24,735 nt of DNA from Pseudomonas_S sp047607345 (GCA_047607345.1 JASGDF010000191.1:1-24735); one strand, 5' to 3'. Positions 15,911 to 24,450 are shown, counted from the stretch's first letter. Notes: generated from the letters alone by a model not told the origin. Numbers and translations are program-made.

Positions 15911-16095
15911 ACCGGCCTCCGCCAGGCCCTGCCAGGGCGGGAAACAGGTTTTCGACGCTCTGCGACCGTTTGTCGCGTAGACTGGCCGCGATGTGGCGCT
16001 CCGAGATCCCCGGGAGGGACGCGCAACGCATCCAACGGCCGCCAGGCATACCCCACGCCGGCCAAGCCTCTCGTTCTCCCAAAATCGAAAACACC

Positions 16096-17790
16096 ATGAA
16101 GAAATTTATCAAGGCTCTGGCGGCCCTGGCCGTGCTGCTGATCGCGGCGGCGGTGCTGTTCCTCTACTGGCCGCTCCACCAGCGCTCGGTCCCCGCCGCA
16201 GAAAACGACAAGCCCGTGGACGTCGTGCTGGTCGGCGGCGGCATCATGAGCGTGACCCTGGCCACCTACCTGCAGGAACTGCAGCCGGACTGGCACGTCG
16301 AGCTGTTCGAACGCCTCGACGGGGTGGCCCTGGAAAGCTCCAACGGCTGGAACAACGCCGGCACCGGCCACTCCGCCTTCGCCGAGCTGAACTACACCCC
16401 GGAACTGCCGGACGGCTCGATCGAAACCAAGCGCGCGGTCGGCATCGCCGAGCAGTTCGAGGTGTCGCGCGAGTTCTGGTCCCACCAGGTCAAGGAAGGC
16501 CGGCTGCCCAAGCCGTCCGACTTCATCAACCCGACCCCGCACATGAGCTTCGTCTGGGGCGAGGACCGCATCGAGTACCTGCGCAAGCGCCACGACGCGC
16601 TGGTCAAGAACCCGCTGTTCTACGGCATGCAGTTCTCCACCGACCCGGAGCAGATCAAGCAATGGGCGCCGCTGGTGATGGAAGGCCGCGACCCCAAGCA
16701 GAAGGTCGCCGCGACCTACATGCCGCTGGGCACCGACGTCAACTTCGGCGTGATCACCAACGCGCTGACCCAGGGCCTGCAGCACAACCCCAACTTCAAG
16801 CTGCAACTGCAGCATGAGGTCACCGCGCTGCGCCAGAACGGCGACAAGACCTGGAACGTCACGGTCAAGGACCTCAAGAGCGGCCAGGAGCGCACGGTCA
16901 AGTCGCGCTTCGTGTTCATCGGCGCCGGCGGCGCGGCGCTCAAGCTGCTGCAGATGTCCGGCATCCCGGAGTCCAAGGACTATGCCGGTTTCCCGGTCGG
17001 CGGCCAGTTCCTGGCGTTCGAGACCCCGGCCGTGGCTGAGCGCCACAAGGTCAAGGTCTACGGCATGGCCGACACCGGTTCGCCGCCGATGTCGGTCCCG
17101 CACATCGACTCGCGCAAGCTCGACGGCAAGCCGGTCGTGCTGTTCGGACCGTTCGCGCTGTACAGCACCAAGTTCCTCAAGCAAGGCTCCTGGTTCGACC
17201 TGTATTCCTCGGTGACCCACAACAACGTCGGCGGGATGCTGAAGGTCGGCGAGGAGAACCTGGACCTGGTGAAGTACCTGATGCGTCAGGCCGAGCTGAC
17301 CGACGCCGACCGCCAGGCCGAGTTGCTCAAGTACTATCCCAACGCCAAGCGCGAGGACTGGAAGCTGATCACCGCCGGCCAACGCGTGCAGGTCATCAAG
17401 CGTGACCCGGTGAAGGGTCCGATCCTGCAGTTCGGCACCGAGATCGTGACCGACAAGGACAAGACGATCGCCGCGCTGCTGGGCGCCTCGCCGGGCGCCT
17501 CGACCTCGCCGCCGATCATGCTGGACCTGCTGGCCAAGGCCTTCCCGCAGGAGATGGCGGCCGGCTGGCAGGCGCGCCTGAAGGAGATCATTCCGTCCTA
17601 CGGGCGCAAGATCAACGACAGCCCTGCGCTGACCAACGAGATCCGCGGCATGACCAGCCAGGCGCTGAACCTGCCGTACCTGGAAGTGCCGGACGCACCG
17701 GGCCAGGACGCGCCGGCACCGGCGGCCGTTCCCGCCGCCAAGCCGGCCGAGCAGACCCGCAACGCCAATCAGGAGTTGCAGGCGCTGTAA
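16096..17790 (+). CDS. mqo: Malate:quinone oxidoreductase
   Basis: The 564-residue FAD enzyme oxidises malate to oxaloacetate and passes electrons to quinone at the inner membrane. The dinucleotide-binding GGGIMS (47-52) follows DVVLV. ALESSNGWNNAGTGHS and YMPLGTDVNFGVITNALT are characteristic of MQO, as are FIGAGGAALKLLQMSGIPE and GASPGASTSPPIMLDLL. An unusual hydrophobic helix lies at residues 5-25 before the flavin domain, and an Ala/Pro-rich tail follows about residue 535. ATG 16096 is the first sensible start; the frame is open far upstream through otsA but that is a shadow. It is monocistronic with its own terminator. Confidence 0.95.
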   Translation: MKKFIKALAALAVLLIAAAVLFLYWPLHQRSVPAAENDKPVDVVLVGGGIMSVTLATYLQELQPDWHVELFERLDGVALESSNGWNNAGTGHSAFAELNYTPELPDGSIETKRAVGIAEQFEVSREFWSHQVKEGRLPKPSDFINPTPHMSFVWGEDRIEYLRKRHDALVKNPLFYGMQFSTDPEQIKQWAPLVMEGRDPKQKVAATYMPLGTDVNFGVITNALTQGLQHNPNFKLQLQHEVTALRQNGDKTWNVTVKDLKSGQERTVKSRFVFIGAGGAALKLLQMSGIPESKDYAGFPVGGQFLAFETPAVAERHKVKVYGMADTGSPPMSVPHIDSRKLDGKPVVLFGPFALYSTKFLKQGSWFDLYSSVTHNNVGGMLKVGEENLDLVKYLMRQAELTDADRQAELLKYYPNAKREDWKLITAGQRVQVIKRDPVKGPILQFGTEIVTDKDKTIAALLGASPGASTSPPIMLDLLAKAFPQEMAAGWQARLKEIIPSYGRKINDSPALTNEIRGMTSQALNLPYLEVPDAPGQDAPAPAAVPAAKPAEQTRNANQELQAL

Positions 17791-17813
17791 CCCAGCACGC
17801 GCTTGAGCGCACC

Positions 17814-17845
17814 AAGCCGGCCATCGCAGGATGGCCGGCTTTTTT
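17814..17845 (+). terminator. Rho-independent terminator of mqo
   Basis: AAGCCGGCCAT-CGCAGG-ATGGCCGGCTT is a perfect 11-bp stem followed by a T-run to 17845, 23 nt after the mqo stop. Confidence 0.93.
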
Positions 17846-17884
17846 GTGAGTCCCTCACAAGAGCGGCGCACGTCCATGTGCGCG

Positions 17885-18088
17885 GACTTCAGTCCGCGCC
17901 GCAGGAAACCCGGAAAACCGTGGTGTTTGACGCGCCGCCGCGCGAGGCGATGCCACGGTAGCGAGCTGTTCTGTGGGAGGGACTTCAGTCCGCGCCGCAG
18001 GAAACCCGGAAAACCATGGTGTTTGACGCGCCGCCGCGCGAGGCAATGTCACGGTAGCGGGCTGCTCTGTGGGAGGGACTTCAGTCCC
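17885..18088. repeat. 96-bp direct tandem repeat (two full copies and the start of a third)
   Basis: Copy 1 is 17885-17980 and copy 2 is 17981-18076, each beginning GACTTCAGTCCGCGCCGCAG; a third start (GACTTCAGTCC) is at 18077. The copies differ at five positions, all transitions. The unit includes the CTGTGGGAGGGACTTCAGTC word of dispersed extragenic repeats in this group. A frame through it gives a repeated Arg-rich peptide, which I do not consider a protein. Confidence 0.85.
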
Positions 18089-18137
18089 GACGCCTTTCCG
18101 GCCAGGGCTGGTCAGAACTGAAGTCCCCCCCACAAGA
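18067..18137. repeat. Inverted repeat closing the tandem array
   Basis: TGTGGGAGGGACTTCAGT (from about 18067) and ACTGAAGTCCCCCCCACA (to about 18135) are reverse complements with one mismatch in 18, across a ~35-nt interior. It has the form of a complete extragenic palindrome. From 18138 to the pgeF stop at 18261 I see nothing recognisable. Confidence 0.65.
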
Positions 18138-18260
18138 ACTGCGCTCAGAAAACAGGCCGAGCGCCTTCGGCAATCCATCCATGACCAGCGCGCACGGCAC
18201 TTCTTTCCAATCCTGAGCCGAATTCCAGGGCACACCGCCCGAACCGGCCTGCCTGGCCGA

Positions 18261-19046
18261 TCAACCAGCCACAGCCCCGATCCACGCCAGCGTCGCCATG
18301 CGGCCGCTGCGACGATCACGGCGATGCGAGAAGAATCGCTGCGAGTCGCAGATCGTGCACAGGCCGCCGCCATGCACCGCGCCAGCCGGCAGCCCCGCGG
18401 CGAGCAGGCGGCGTCGCGCCAGCGCGTACAGGTCGACCGTCCAGTGCCCGGGCCGGGTCGCGGCAAAGGCCGCCTGCGCGCCCGGATCGGCATCGACGAA
18501 GGCATGAAACACCTCCTCGCCGATCTCGTAGGCCTGCGTGCCGGCCGCCGGCCCCAACCAGGCCTGCAACCGCTCCGGCGCGGCATGCATCGCCTCAACC
18601 GTGCGCTCCAGCACCCCGTCGGCCAACCCACGCCAGCCGGCATGCGCCGCACCGACCTCGCTACCATCGGCCGCGGCGAACACCACCGGCAGGCAGTCCG
18701 CGGTCAGGATCGCCAGCACCACGCCGGGCACCGAGGTCACTGCCGCATCGGCGACCGGCTCGGCCTCGATGTCCCGGGCCAGCGGCGGCGCGTCGAAGCG
18801 CAGCACGCCGGTGCCATGCACCTGGCGCAGCCAGTGCGGCGGCGACGGCAGCCCGGCCAGCAGTGCCAGTTCGTCGCGATTGCGCTGTACCTGCGCCGGA
18901 TCGTCGCCGTCGGCCGCCGAGCGGTTGCCCAGGTTGAAATGGTCGAACGGCGCCTGCGAACCACCCGCCCCGTGCCGCAGCGTGGTGAACGCCTGCACGC
19001 CGGGCACTGCCGGCCAGTTCGCCCGCAGCAGCGGCTGCCCGCGCAT
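18261..19046 (-). CDS. pgeF: Peptidoglycan editing factor PgeF (YfiH, laccase-domain)
   Basis: The 261-residue protein belongs to the YfiH/DUF152 family, a cytoplasmic Zn/Cu-binding amidase-like enzyme that removes mis-incorporated L-Ser from UDP-MurNAc precursors. It shows FNLGNRSAADGDD, QVHGTGV (H77), LTADCLPVVF (C118) and AAHAGWRGLADGVLE (H135), which provide the His-Cys-His metal site, and the C-terminal CTICDSQRFFSHRRDRRSGR signature. ATG 19046 falls 1 nt after the rluD stop (TGAGATG), so translation is probably coupled. The length is normal for the family. Confidence 0.94.
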   Translation of the reverse strand: MRGQPLLRANWPAVPGVQAFTTLRHGAGGSQAPFDHFNLGNRSAADGDDPAQVQRNRDELALLAGLPSPPHWLRQVHGTGVLRFDAPPLARDIEAEPVADAAVTSVPGVVLAILTADCLPVVFAAADGSEVGAAHAGWRGLADGVLERTVEAMHAAPERLQAWLGPAAGTQAYEIGEEVFHAFVDADPGAQAAFAATRPGHWTVDLYALARRRLLAAGLPAGAVHGGGLCTICDSQRFFSHRRDRRSGRMATLAWIGAVAG

Positions 19047-19047
19047 C

Positions 19048-20031
19048 TCAGCGCCGCTCGCGCTCGGCCGCCTGCGCCGAGTCCTCGCGCAGCGCCGCCA
19101 GCAGCCCCAGCAGGTCGGCCGGCACCGGCGCGCTGGCGCGCACCGGCTCGCCGCTGACCGGGTGCGCGAACTCCAGCGTCTCGGCATGCAGCGCCTGGCG
19201 CTTGAAGCCACGCAGCTGAGCCACCAATGCATCGGTCGCGCCCTTGGGCAGCTTGAGCGCGCCGCCATAGAGCGGATCGCCGACGATCGGATGCTTCAGG
19301 TGCGCCATGTGCACGCGGATCTGGTGGGTGCGCCCGGTCTCCAGGCGGCATTCCAGCGCGGTGTGCGCGCGGAAGCGCTCGCGCAGCCGGTAGTGGGTGA
19401 CCGCGTCCTTGCCGTCCTCGCGCACCGCCATCCGCAACCGATCGCGCGGGTGGCGCTCGATCGGAGCCGCGGCGGTGCCGCCGGAGACCAGTGCCCCGAC
19501 CACCACCGCCAGATACTGCCGGTGCACCTCGCGCGCGGACAGCTGTTCCACCAGCGCGGTCTGCGCCTGCAACGTGCGCGCCACCACCATCACCCCGCTG
19601 GTGTCCTTGTCGAGCCGGTGCACCACGCCGGCACGCGGCAGCGCGGACAGCCCCGGATCGCGGAACAACAGCGCGTTGACCAGAGTTCCGTCCGGATTGC
19701 CAGCACCCGGGTGCACCACCAGTCCAGCCGGCTTGTCGATCACGAAGACCTGATCGTCCTGGTACAGGATGTCGAGCGGGATGTCCTGCGGCTCGGCCCG
19801 GGTCTGGGTCTCCAGCACCACCTGCAGCTGCACGGTCTCGCCGCCGCGGACCGGATCGCGCGGGCGGGCGGGCTCGCCGTCCAGCAGCGCATCGCCCGAC
19901 TTGATCCACTCGGCCAGCCGCGAGCGGGAGAATTCGGGGAACAGTTCGGCCAGCACGGCGTCGAAGCGGCGACCCGCGGCCTGGTCCGGCACGACGGCGT
20001 GGCGCGGGGATTGCGAAAGATTGTCGGACAT
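19048..20031 (-). CDS. rluD: 23S rRNA pseudouridine synthase RluD
   Basis: The 327-residue protein has an N-terminal S4 RNA-binding domain (about 20-75, RRFDAVLAELFPEFSRSRLA) and the RluA-type catalytic domain with VVHRLDKDTSG, where D141 is the expected nucleophile. TGRTHQIRVHMAHLKHPIVGDPLYG is the conserved C-terminal motif, seen in parts. The enzyme makes the helix-69 pseudouridines of 23S rRNA in E. coli. Pairing with pgeF immediately downstream and divergence from bamD are the usual arrangement in gammaproteobacteria, which supports RluD over RluC or RluA. The 116-nt gap to bamD must hold both promoters. Confidence 0.94.
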   Translation of the reverse strand: MSDNLSQSPRHAVVPDQAAGRRFDAVLAELFPEFSRSRLAEWIKSGDALLDGEPARPRDPVRGGETVQLQVVLETQTRAEPQDIPLDILYQDDQVFVIDKPAGLVVHPGAGNPDGTLVNALLFRDPGLSALPRAGVVHRLDKDTSGVMVVARTLQAQTALVEQLSAREVHRQYLAVVVGALVSGGTAAAPIERHPRDRLRMAVREDGKDAVTHYRLRERFRAHTALECRLETGRTHQIRVHMAHLKHPIVGDPLYGGALKLPKGATDALVAQLRGFKRQALHAETLEFAHPVSGEPVRASAPVPADLLGLLAALREDSAQAAERERR

Positions 20032-20147
20032 GGCAAAACCGGAAAATAAGAAGAAATCGGGATCCAGGACGACTGGAGTCAGTCGCCGGACAGGCCACTA
20101 GGCTATCATCGCCCCTTCGTATTCCTGACGCGTCCCGCCCTCGACCC

Positions 20148-21026
20148 ATGATCCGACGCTCCAAGTTCCACACGCCCCTGCGTACCGTCGCCCTGCTGCT
20201 CGCCCTGGTTTTGCTCGCCACCGGCTGCCACCGCGGCGCCAAGAAGGACCCCGACGAGGGCGCACCGGTCGAGCAGCTCTACCAGAAGGCCCACGAACGG
20301 ATGGAGAGAGGCAACTGGGCGGGTGCCGAAGCCACCTTCAAGCGCCTGGTCGCCCAGTACCCCTACGGCCCGTACACCGAGCAGGCGATGATCGAGAGCG
20401 CCTACGCCCAGTACAAGGCCGGCAAGAACGAGGACGCGGTCTCCAGCATCGACCGTTTCATCCGCACCTACCCGACCCACCGCAACATCGCCTACCTGTA
20501 CTACCTGCGCGGCCTGGCCAACAGCAATCGCGACACGGTATTCCTGCGCAAGGTGTGGTCACTCGACCCGAGCCGCCGCGATCTGTCCAGCCCGCAGCAG
20601 GCTTACAACGACTTCAACACCGTCGCCGACCGCTACCCGAACAGCCGTTACGCCGCCGAGGCCCGCCTGCACATGCTCGAGCTGCGCGACATGTTCGCGC
20701 AGTACGAGCTGGACAATGCGCTGTACTACCTGCGCCGCCATGCCTGGGTATCGGCTGCCGGCCGCGCCAACTACATCCTGCAGACCTATCCCCAGAGCGC
20801 GTTCCAGTACGACGCGGTCGCGGTGCTGGGCGAGGCCTATACCCACCTGGGCAACAAGCCGCTGGCCGACGATGCGCGCCGGGTGCTGGAGCTGAACGAC
20901 CCCAAGCATCCTTGGCTGAGTGGCAACTGGCCGAAGTACCCGTGGGCGATCCGCAAGCTGAACCCGTTCGCCGGCGAGAAATCCGCCGCGACCGGCCAGG
21001 CCAACGCGACGATCGAGCGCAACTGA
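20148..21026 (+). CDS. bamD: Outer-membrane assembly lipoprotein BamD
   Basis: The 292-residue lipoprotein has a signal peptide ending LLATGC with lipidated C27, then tetratricopeptide-like repeats. The first includes VEQLYQKAHERMERGNW, then FKRLVAQYPYGPYTEQAMIE and SIDRFIRTYPTHRNIAYLYYLRG (each a BamD helix pair), and QAYNDFNTVADRYPNSRYA. With BamA it is the essential part of the complex that folds beta-barrel proteins, including receptors like the one at 5506. It is somewhat longer than E. coli BamD (245) because of a C-terminal extension, usual in Xanthomonadaceae. A TATCAT at 20104-20109 is a possible -10. Confidence 0.95.
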   Translation: MIRRSKFHTPLRTVALLLALVLLATGCHRGAKKDPDEGAPVEQLYQKAHERMERGNWAGAEATFKRLVAQYPYGPYTEQAMIESAYAQYKAGKNEDAVSSIDRFIRTYPTHRNIAYLYYLRGLANSNRDTVFLRKVWSLDPSRRDLSSPQQAYNDFNTVADRYPNSRYAAEARLHMLELRDMFAQYELDNALYYLRRHAWVSAAGRANYILQTYPQSAFQYDAVAVLGEAYTHLGNKPLADDARRVLELNDPKHPWLSGNWPKYPWAIRKLNPFAGEKSAATGQANATIERN

Positions 21027-21053
21027 GCGGCGCAGTGGTTGCGCCGCGACACG

Positions 21054-21078
21054 AAAAGGGGCCTGACGGCCCCTTTTT
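21054..21078. terminator. Terminator between bamD and nadE, probably bidirectional
   Basis: AAAAGGGGCC-TGAC-GGCCCCTTTT is a perfect 10-bp stem 27 nt after the bamD stop, with T on the plus side and the matching A-run (U-run on the minus transcript) on the other. It sits between two convergent genes. Confidence 0.9.
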
Positions 21079-21126
21079 CGTATCCCCCGCTCGCTACGGC
21101 GAAAGGACAGGCAGCGCCCGTCCTTT

Positions 21127-22767
21127 CTACTGCCCGCGATAGCCGTTGGTGATCGGGTAGCGACGCTCGCGTCCGAACGCACGCCGCGACACTTTCGGTC
21201 CAGGCGCGGCCTGGTGCCGCTTCCACTCGTTGATCCGCACCAGCCGCAACACATGGTCGACGGTCTGCTCGGCATAGCCGGCCGCGACGATCTCCTCGCG
21301 CGACTGCTCCTGGTCGACGTAGCGATACAGGATCCCGTCGAGTACATCGTAAGGTGGCAGCGAGTCCTGGTCCTTCTGGTTCTCGCGCAGTTCCGCCGAG
21401 GGCGGGCGGGCGATCACCGCCGGTGGGATCACCGGGGCGCCGCCCACGGTGTTGCGCCACTTGGCCAGGCCGAACACCTCGGTCTTGTACAGGTCCTTCA
21501 GCGGCGCGTAGCCGCCGCACATGTCACCGTAGATCGTCGCGTAGCCGACCGCGTACTCGCTCTTGTTGCCGGTGGTCAGCAGCAGCCCGCCGAACTTGTT
21601 GGCCAGCGCCATCAGCAGCACCCCACGACTGCGCGACTGCAGGTTTTCCTCGGTGACGTCCGGCGCGGTGCCGGCGAACAGCGGCTCCAGCGACGCCAAC
21701 AGGCCCTTGAACGCCGGCTCGATCTGCACGGTCTCCAGCTTCACGCCAAGCGCGCGGCACTGCTCCTCGGCCAGATCGTTGGACAGCCCCGCGGTGTAGC
21801 GCGACGGCAACCGCACCGCGGTGACATTGTCCGCGCCCAGCGCATCCACCGCGATCGCCAGCACCAGCGCCGAATCGATGCCGCCGGACAGGCCCAGCCA
21901 GACCTTCGAAAAGCCATTCTTGCGACAGTAGTCCTGCAACCCGCGCACCACCGCGCGCCAGGCCAGCGCGCCCATGCTCTCGTCGCCATCGTCCAGCCAC
22001 GCCACCGGGGTGAAGCGACGCTCGCCGGCTGCGTAGTCCACCACCAGCCACTGGTCGGTGAACGCGGCCGCGGCCGGATGCACGGTGCCGTCGCCGTCGG
22101 CGACCACCGATGCACCATCGAACACCAGCGCGTCCTGCCCACCGACCACGTTGAGGTAGGCGATCGCCGCCCCGCTCTCGCGGCTGCGCTCGGCCAGCAG
22201 CGCATCGCGCTGGGCATGCTTGCCACGCTCGAAAGGCGAGGCGTTCGGCACCAGCACCAGTTCGGCTCCGTCGCGCACGGTGTCGGCCAACGGCTCGGCG
22301 AACCACAGGTCCTCGCAGATCACCAGCCCGACCGGCACGCCGCCGACCTCGAACACGCAGCTGCCGCCATCCGGGTCCACGTCGAAGTAGCGGCGCTCGT
22401 CGAACACCGCGTAGTTGGGCAGCTCGCGCTTGCGGTAGGTATGCGCGATGCACCCCTCGCGCAGCACGCTGGCCGCGTTGTAGACCACGCTACCGGCGCT
22501 CTGCGGCCAGCCGACCACCGCGACGATGCCCTGCGCGGCCGCGGCGATGCGCTCAATCGCCTGCGCGCAATGCGCCAGGAAGCCCGGCCTCAGCAGCAGG
22601 TCCTCCGGCGGATAGCCGCTGACCGCCAGCTCGGGGAACAGCACCACGTCGGCGCCGAACTCGTCGCGCGCCTCGGCGATGAACTCGATGATGCGATCGG
22701 CGTTCTGCGCCACCGCACCGACCGGGAAATCGAACTGGGCCAGGGCGATGCGGAGGGTCTTGGACAT
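21127..22767 (-). CDS. nadE: Glutamine-dependent NAD+ synthase
   Basis: The 546-residue protein joins an N-terminal nitrilase-type glutaminase domain to a C-terminal NAD synthetase domain. The glutaminase triad is visible: E46 in LFPELAVSGYPPEDLL, K113 in TYRKRELPNY and C151 in LVICEDLW. The synthetase P-loop is GLSGGIDSALVLA (about 292-304), with TTGNKSEYAVGYATIYGDM and GGYAPLKDLYKTEVF downstream. It amidates nicotinic acid adenine dinucleotide to NAD+ using glutamine as the nitrogen source. The length is normal for this class. It starts 15 nt after the DUF559 gene, so the two may be co-transcribed. Confidence 0.96.
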   Translation of the reverse strand: MSKTLRIALAQFDFPVGAVAQNADRIIEFIAEARDEFGADVVLFPELAVSGYPPEDLLLRPGFLAHCAQAIERIAAAAQGIVAVVGWPQSAGSVVYNAASVLREGCIAHTYRKRELPNYAVFDERRYFDVDPDGGSCVFEVGGVPVGLVICEDLWFAEPLADTVRDGAELVLVPNASPFERGKHAQRDALLAERSRESGAAIAYLNVVGGQDALVFDGASVVADGDGTVHPAAAAFTDQWLVVDYAAGERRFTPVAWLDDGDESMGALAWRAVVRGLQDYCRKNGFSKVWLGLSGGIDSALVLAIAVDALGADNVTAVRLPSRYTAGLSNDLAEEQCRALGVKLETVQIEPAFKGLLASLEPLFAGTAPDVTEENLQSRSRGVLLMALANKFGGLLLTTGNKSEYAVGYATIYGDMCGGYAPLKDLYKTEVFGLAKWRNTVGGAPVIPPAVIARPPSAELRENQKDQDSLPPYDVLDGILYRYVDQEQSREEIVAAGYAEQTVDHVLRLVRINEWKRHQAAPGPKVSRRAFGRERRYPITNGYRGQ

Positions 22768-22782
22768 GTCGGGCAGCCTTAA

Positions 22783-23136
22783 TCAGGGGATCGGGCGATA
22801 TCCCGCCAGCCATCGGACGATCTCGCCGCAGACCGTGTCGGTGTTCGCCAACGCCGCATTATTCCAGAAGCGCAGGACGGCGAAGCCCTTGTCCGCCAGG
22901 AAAGCATCGCGCCGGGAATCCGCACGGGAGCCGAGGTGCTGGCTGCCGTCGAGTTCGATCACGAGATGCCGCTCGAGACAGGCGAAATCGACCACGTACG
23001 GACCGATCGGGCATTGACGGCGGAACTTGCAGCCGAACAGCCGGCGGTCGCGCAGTCTGTACCAGAGCCGGTGCTCGGCGTCGGTCATCCGGCCGCGCAG
23101 GGCTCTGGCGGATGAGGTTTTCTGTCCGTTGCGCAT
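22783..23136 (-). CDS. DUF559 (endonuclease-like) domain protein
   Basis: The 117-residue protein is a stand-alone DUF559 module of the restriction-endonuclease-like (PD-(D/E)xK) fold. RMTDAEHRLWYRLRDRRLFG is followed by CKFRRQCPIGPYVVDFACLE, then HLVIELDGSQH with the catalytic-type D, E and D residues, and AFLADKGFAVLRFWNNA. Such proteins are abundant in high-GC genomes and are often near mobile or Vsr-like genes, but no function is proven. ATG 23136 has an AAGGA site upstream and starts with an RNG-x-x-x leader; the extension to 23253 runs into extragenic repeat and is not used. Confidence 0.86.
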   Translation of the reverse strand: MRNGQKTSSARALRGRMTDAEHRLWYRLRDRRLFGCKFRRQCPIGPYVVDFACLERHLVIELDGSQHLGSRADSRRDAFLADKGFAVLRFWNNAALANTDTVCGEIVRWLAGYRPIP

Positions 23137-23240
23137 CCTGGGCTTTTCCTTGCAGAAGAAGCATGAGGATCGAATGGCGAGCCGAGGCGTGGGATCGGAG
23201 GAGGCCGGAATTTGAGGTAGGGAAGCGCCCTCACCCCTAC

Positions 23241-23264
23241 CCCTCTCCCGCAAGCGGGAGAGGG
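23241..23264. repeat. Extragenic palindrome
   Basis: CCCTCTCCCG-CAAG-CGGGAGAGGG, a perfect 10-bp stem, upstream of the DUF559 gene. It is a family member of 7937-7957. Confidence 0.75.
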
Positions 23265-23322
23265 AAAAATCTCGCGGCTCCCTTCTCCGCCGCCTTCCCT
23301 GGAAGGGAAAAGCTCACGGCTC

Positions 23323-23367
23323 CCTTCTCCCGCTCGCGGGAGAAGGTGCCCGCAGGGCGGATGAGGG
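23323..23367. repeat. Extragenic palindrome with GGGCGGATGAGGG tail
   Basis: CCTTCTCCCG-CTCG-CGGGAGAAGG (23323-23346) is followed by GGGCGGATGAGGG (23355-23367). A partial copy of its left half (CGGCTCCCTTCTCCG) lies about 40 nt upstream, so the spacer holds at least two stacked units. Confidence 0.75.
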
Positions 23368-23381
23368 CCACCCTCGCCCAT

Positions 23382-23411
23382 GCGAAAGGCCGCCCGAAGG
23401 CGGCCTTTCGC
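23382..23411 (-). terminator. Terminator-like hairpin after sucD
   Basis: GCGAAAGGCCGCC-CGAA-GGCGGCCTTTCGC is a perfect 13-bp stem 22 nt past the sucD stop on the minus strand. There is no long U-tract, but stability and position suggest transcript termination. Confidence 0.75.
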
Positions 23412-23433
23412 GAAGCTGCGTGGCAGCGCCGGC

Positions 23434-24309
23434 TTACTTCACCAGCGCCGCGATCGCCGCGCCCAGGTCGCCCGGCGAGCGGACGGTCTTCACGCCAGCC
23501 GCTTCCATCGCCGCGAACTTGCCCTCGGCGGTGCCCTTGCCGCCCGAGGCGATCGCGCCGGCATGACCCATGCGCTTGCCGGCCGGGGCCGAGGCACCGG
23601 CGATGAAGCCGACCACCGGCTTCTTCACGTACTTGGCGATGTACTCGGCGCCGGCTTCCTCGGCGTCGCCGCCGATCTCGCCGACCATGATGATGCCCTC
23701 GGTCTGCGGGTCCTCGTTGAACAGCTTGAGGCAGTCGACAAAGTTCAGGCCGTTGATCGGGTCGCCGCCGATACCAATACAGGTGGACTGGCCCAGGCCG
23801 ACCTCGGTGGTCTGCTTGACCGCTTCATAGGTCAGCGTGCCCGAACGCGACACGATGCCGATCTTGCCCGGCTTGTGGATATGGCCCGGCATGATGCCGA
23901 TCTTGCACTCGCCCGGGGTGATCACGCCGGGGCAGTTCGGCCCGATCAGCACGGTGTCCGGGAACGAACGGGTCAGCACGTTCTTGACCCGCAGCATGTC
24001 CAGCACCGGGATGCCCTCGGTGATACAGACGATGACCTTGATGCCGGCAGCCGCCGCTTCCAGGATCGCGTCGGCCGCGAACGGCGGCGGGACGTAGATC
24101 ACCGACGCATCGGCGCCGGTGCTGGCCACCGCATCGGCGACGGTGTTGAACACCGGCAGGTCGATATGGGTGGTGCCACCCTTGCCCGGGGTGACGCCGC
24201 CGACGACCTGGGTGCCGTACTCGATCATCTGGGTGGCGTGGAAGGTGCCCTGCTGGCCGGTGAAGCCCTGCACGATCACCTTGGTGTTCTTGTTGATCAA
24301 AACGGACAT
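23434..24309 (-). CDS. sucD: Succinate-CoA ligase, ADP/GDP-forming, alpha subunit
   Basis: The 291-residue subunit opens MSVLINKNTKVIVQGFTGQQ (the CoA-binding Rossmann domain) and continues with GGTTHIDLPVFNTV, TEGIPVLDM and GPNCPGVITPGECKIGIMPG. GHAGAIASGGKGTA contains the phosphorylated active-site His (about residue 249). With the beta subunit it converts succinyl-CoA to succinate in the TCA cycle with ATP or GTP formation. ATG 24309 is preceded by AAGGACTCAAAGAA. It follows sucC in the usual order, though with a longer gap than normal. Confidence 0.97.
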   Translation of the reverse strand: MSVLINKNTKVIVQGFTGQQGTFHATQMIEYGTQVVGGVTPGKGGTTHIDLPVFNTVADAVASTGADASVIYVPPPFAADAILEAAAAGIKVIVCITEGIPVLDMLRVKNVLTRSFPDTVLIGPNCPGVITPGECKIGIMPGHIHKPGKIGIVSRSGTLTYEAVKQTTEVGLGQSTCIGIGGDPINGLNFVDCLKLFNEDPQTEGIIMVGEIGGDAEEAGAEYIAKYVKKPVVGFIAGASAPAGKRMGHAGAIASGGKGTAEGKFAAMEAAGVKTVRSPGDLGAAIAALVK

Positions 24310-24429
24310 TTCTTTGAGTCCTTCGTGAATTAAGTGGACCGGCTTCGGATGCATCGGCATCGGCTCGCAGCGCCGATGTCCGCATCGCATGCCTCCAGAA
24401 CCCCCGTCACGTCGCTTCGCGGCGCGCCC

Positions 24430-24450
24430 GCCCCCTTGACTCAAGGGGGC
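24430..24450. repeat. Perfect hairpin in the sucC-sucD gap
   Basis: GCCCCCTTGA-C-TCAAGGGGGC is a 10-bp palindrome 40 nt after the sucC stop. On the minus (coding) transcript the U-run (TTTTT) precedes rather than follows the stem, so it does not look like a standard terminator. It may stabilise or separate the sucC and sucD messages. Confidence 0.6.

Noticed and set aside
15880..17877. 665-codon minus-strand frame
   Set aside because: It is antisense to malate:quinone oxidoreductase; composition is typical of reverse-strand shadows.
17831..18121. Repeated Arg-rich peptide frame after mqo
   Set aside because: It arises because the 96-bp repeat is divisible by three; it begins inside the mqo terminator and has no ribosome site.
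17855..18667. 270-codon minus-strand frame overlapping pgeF
   Set aside because: It is a frame-shifted shadow of pgeF continued into the tandem repeat.
23112..23606. Plus-strand frame through the repeat spacer
   Set aside because: It is composed of palindromic repeats and the antisense of sucD.
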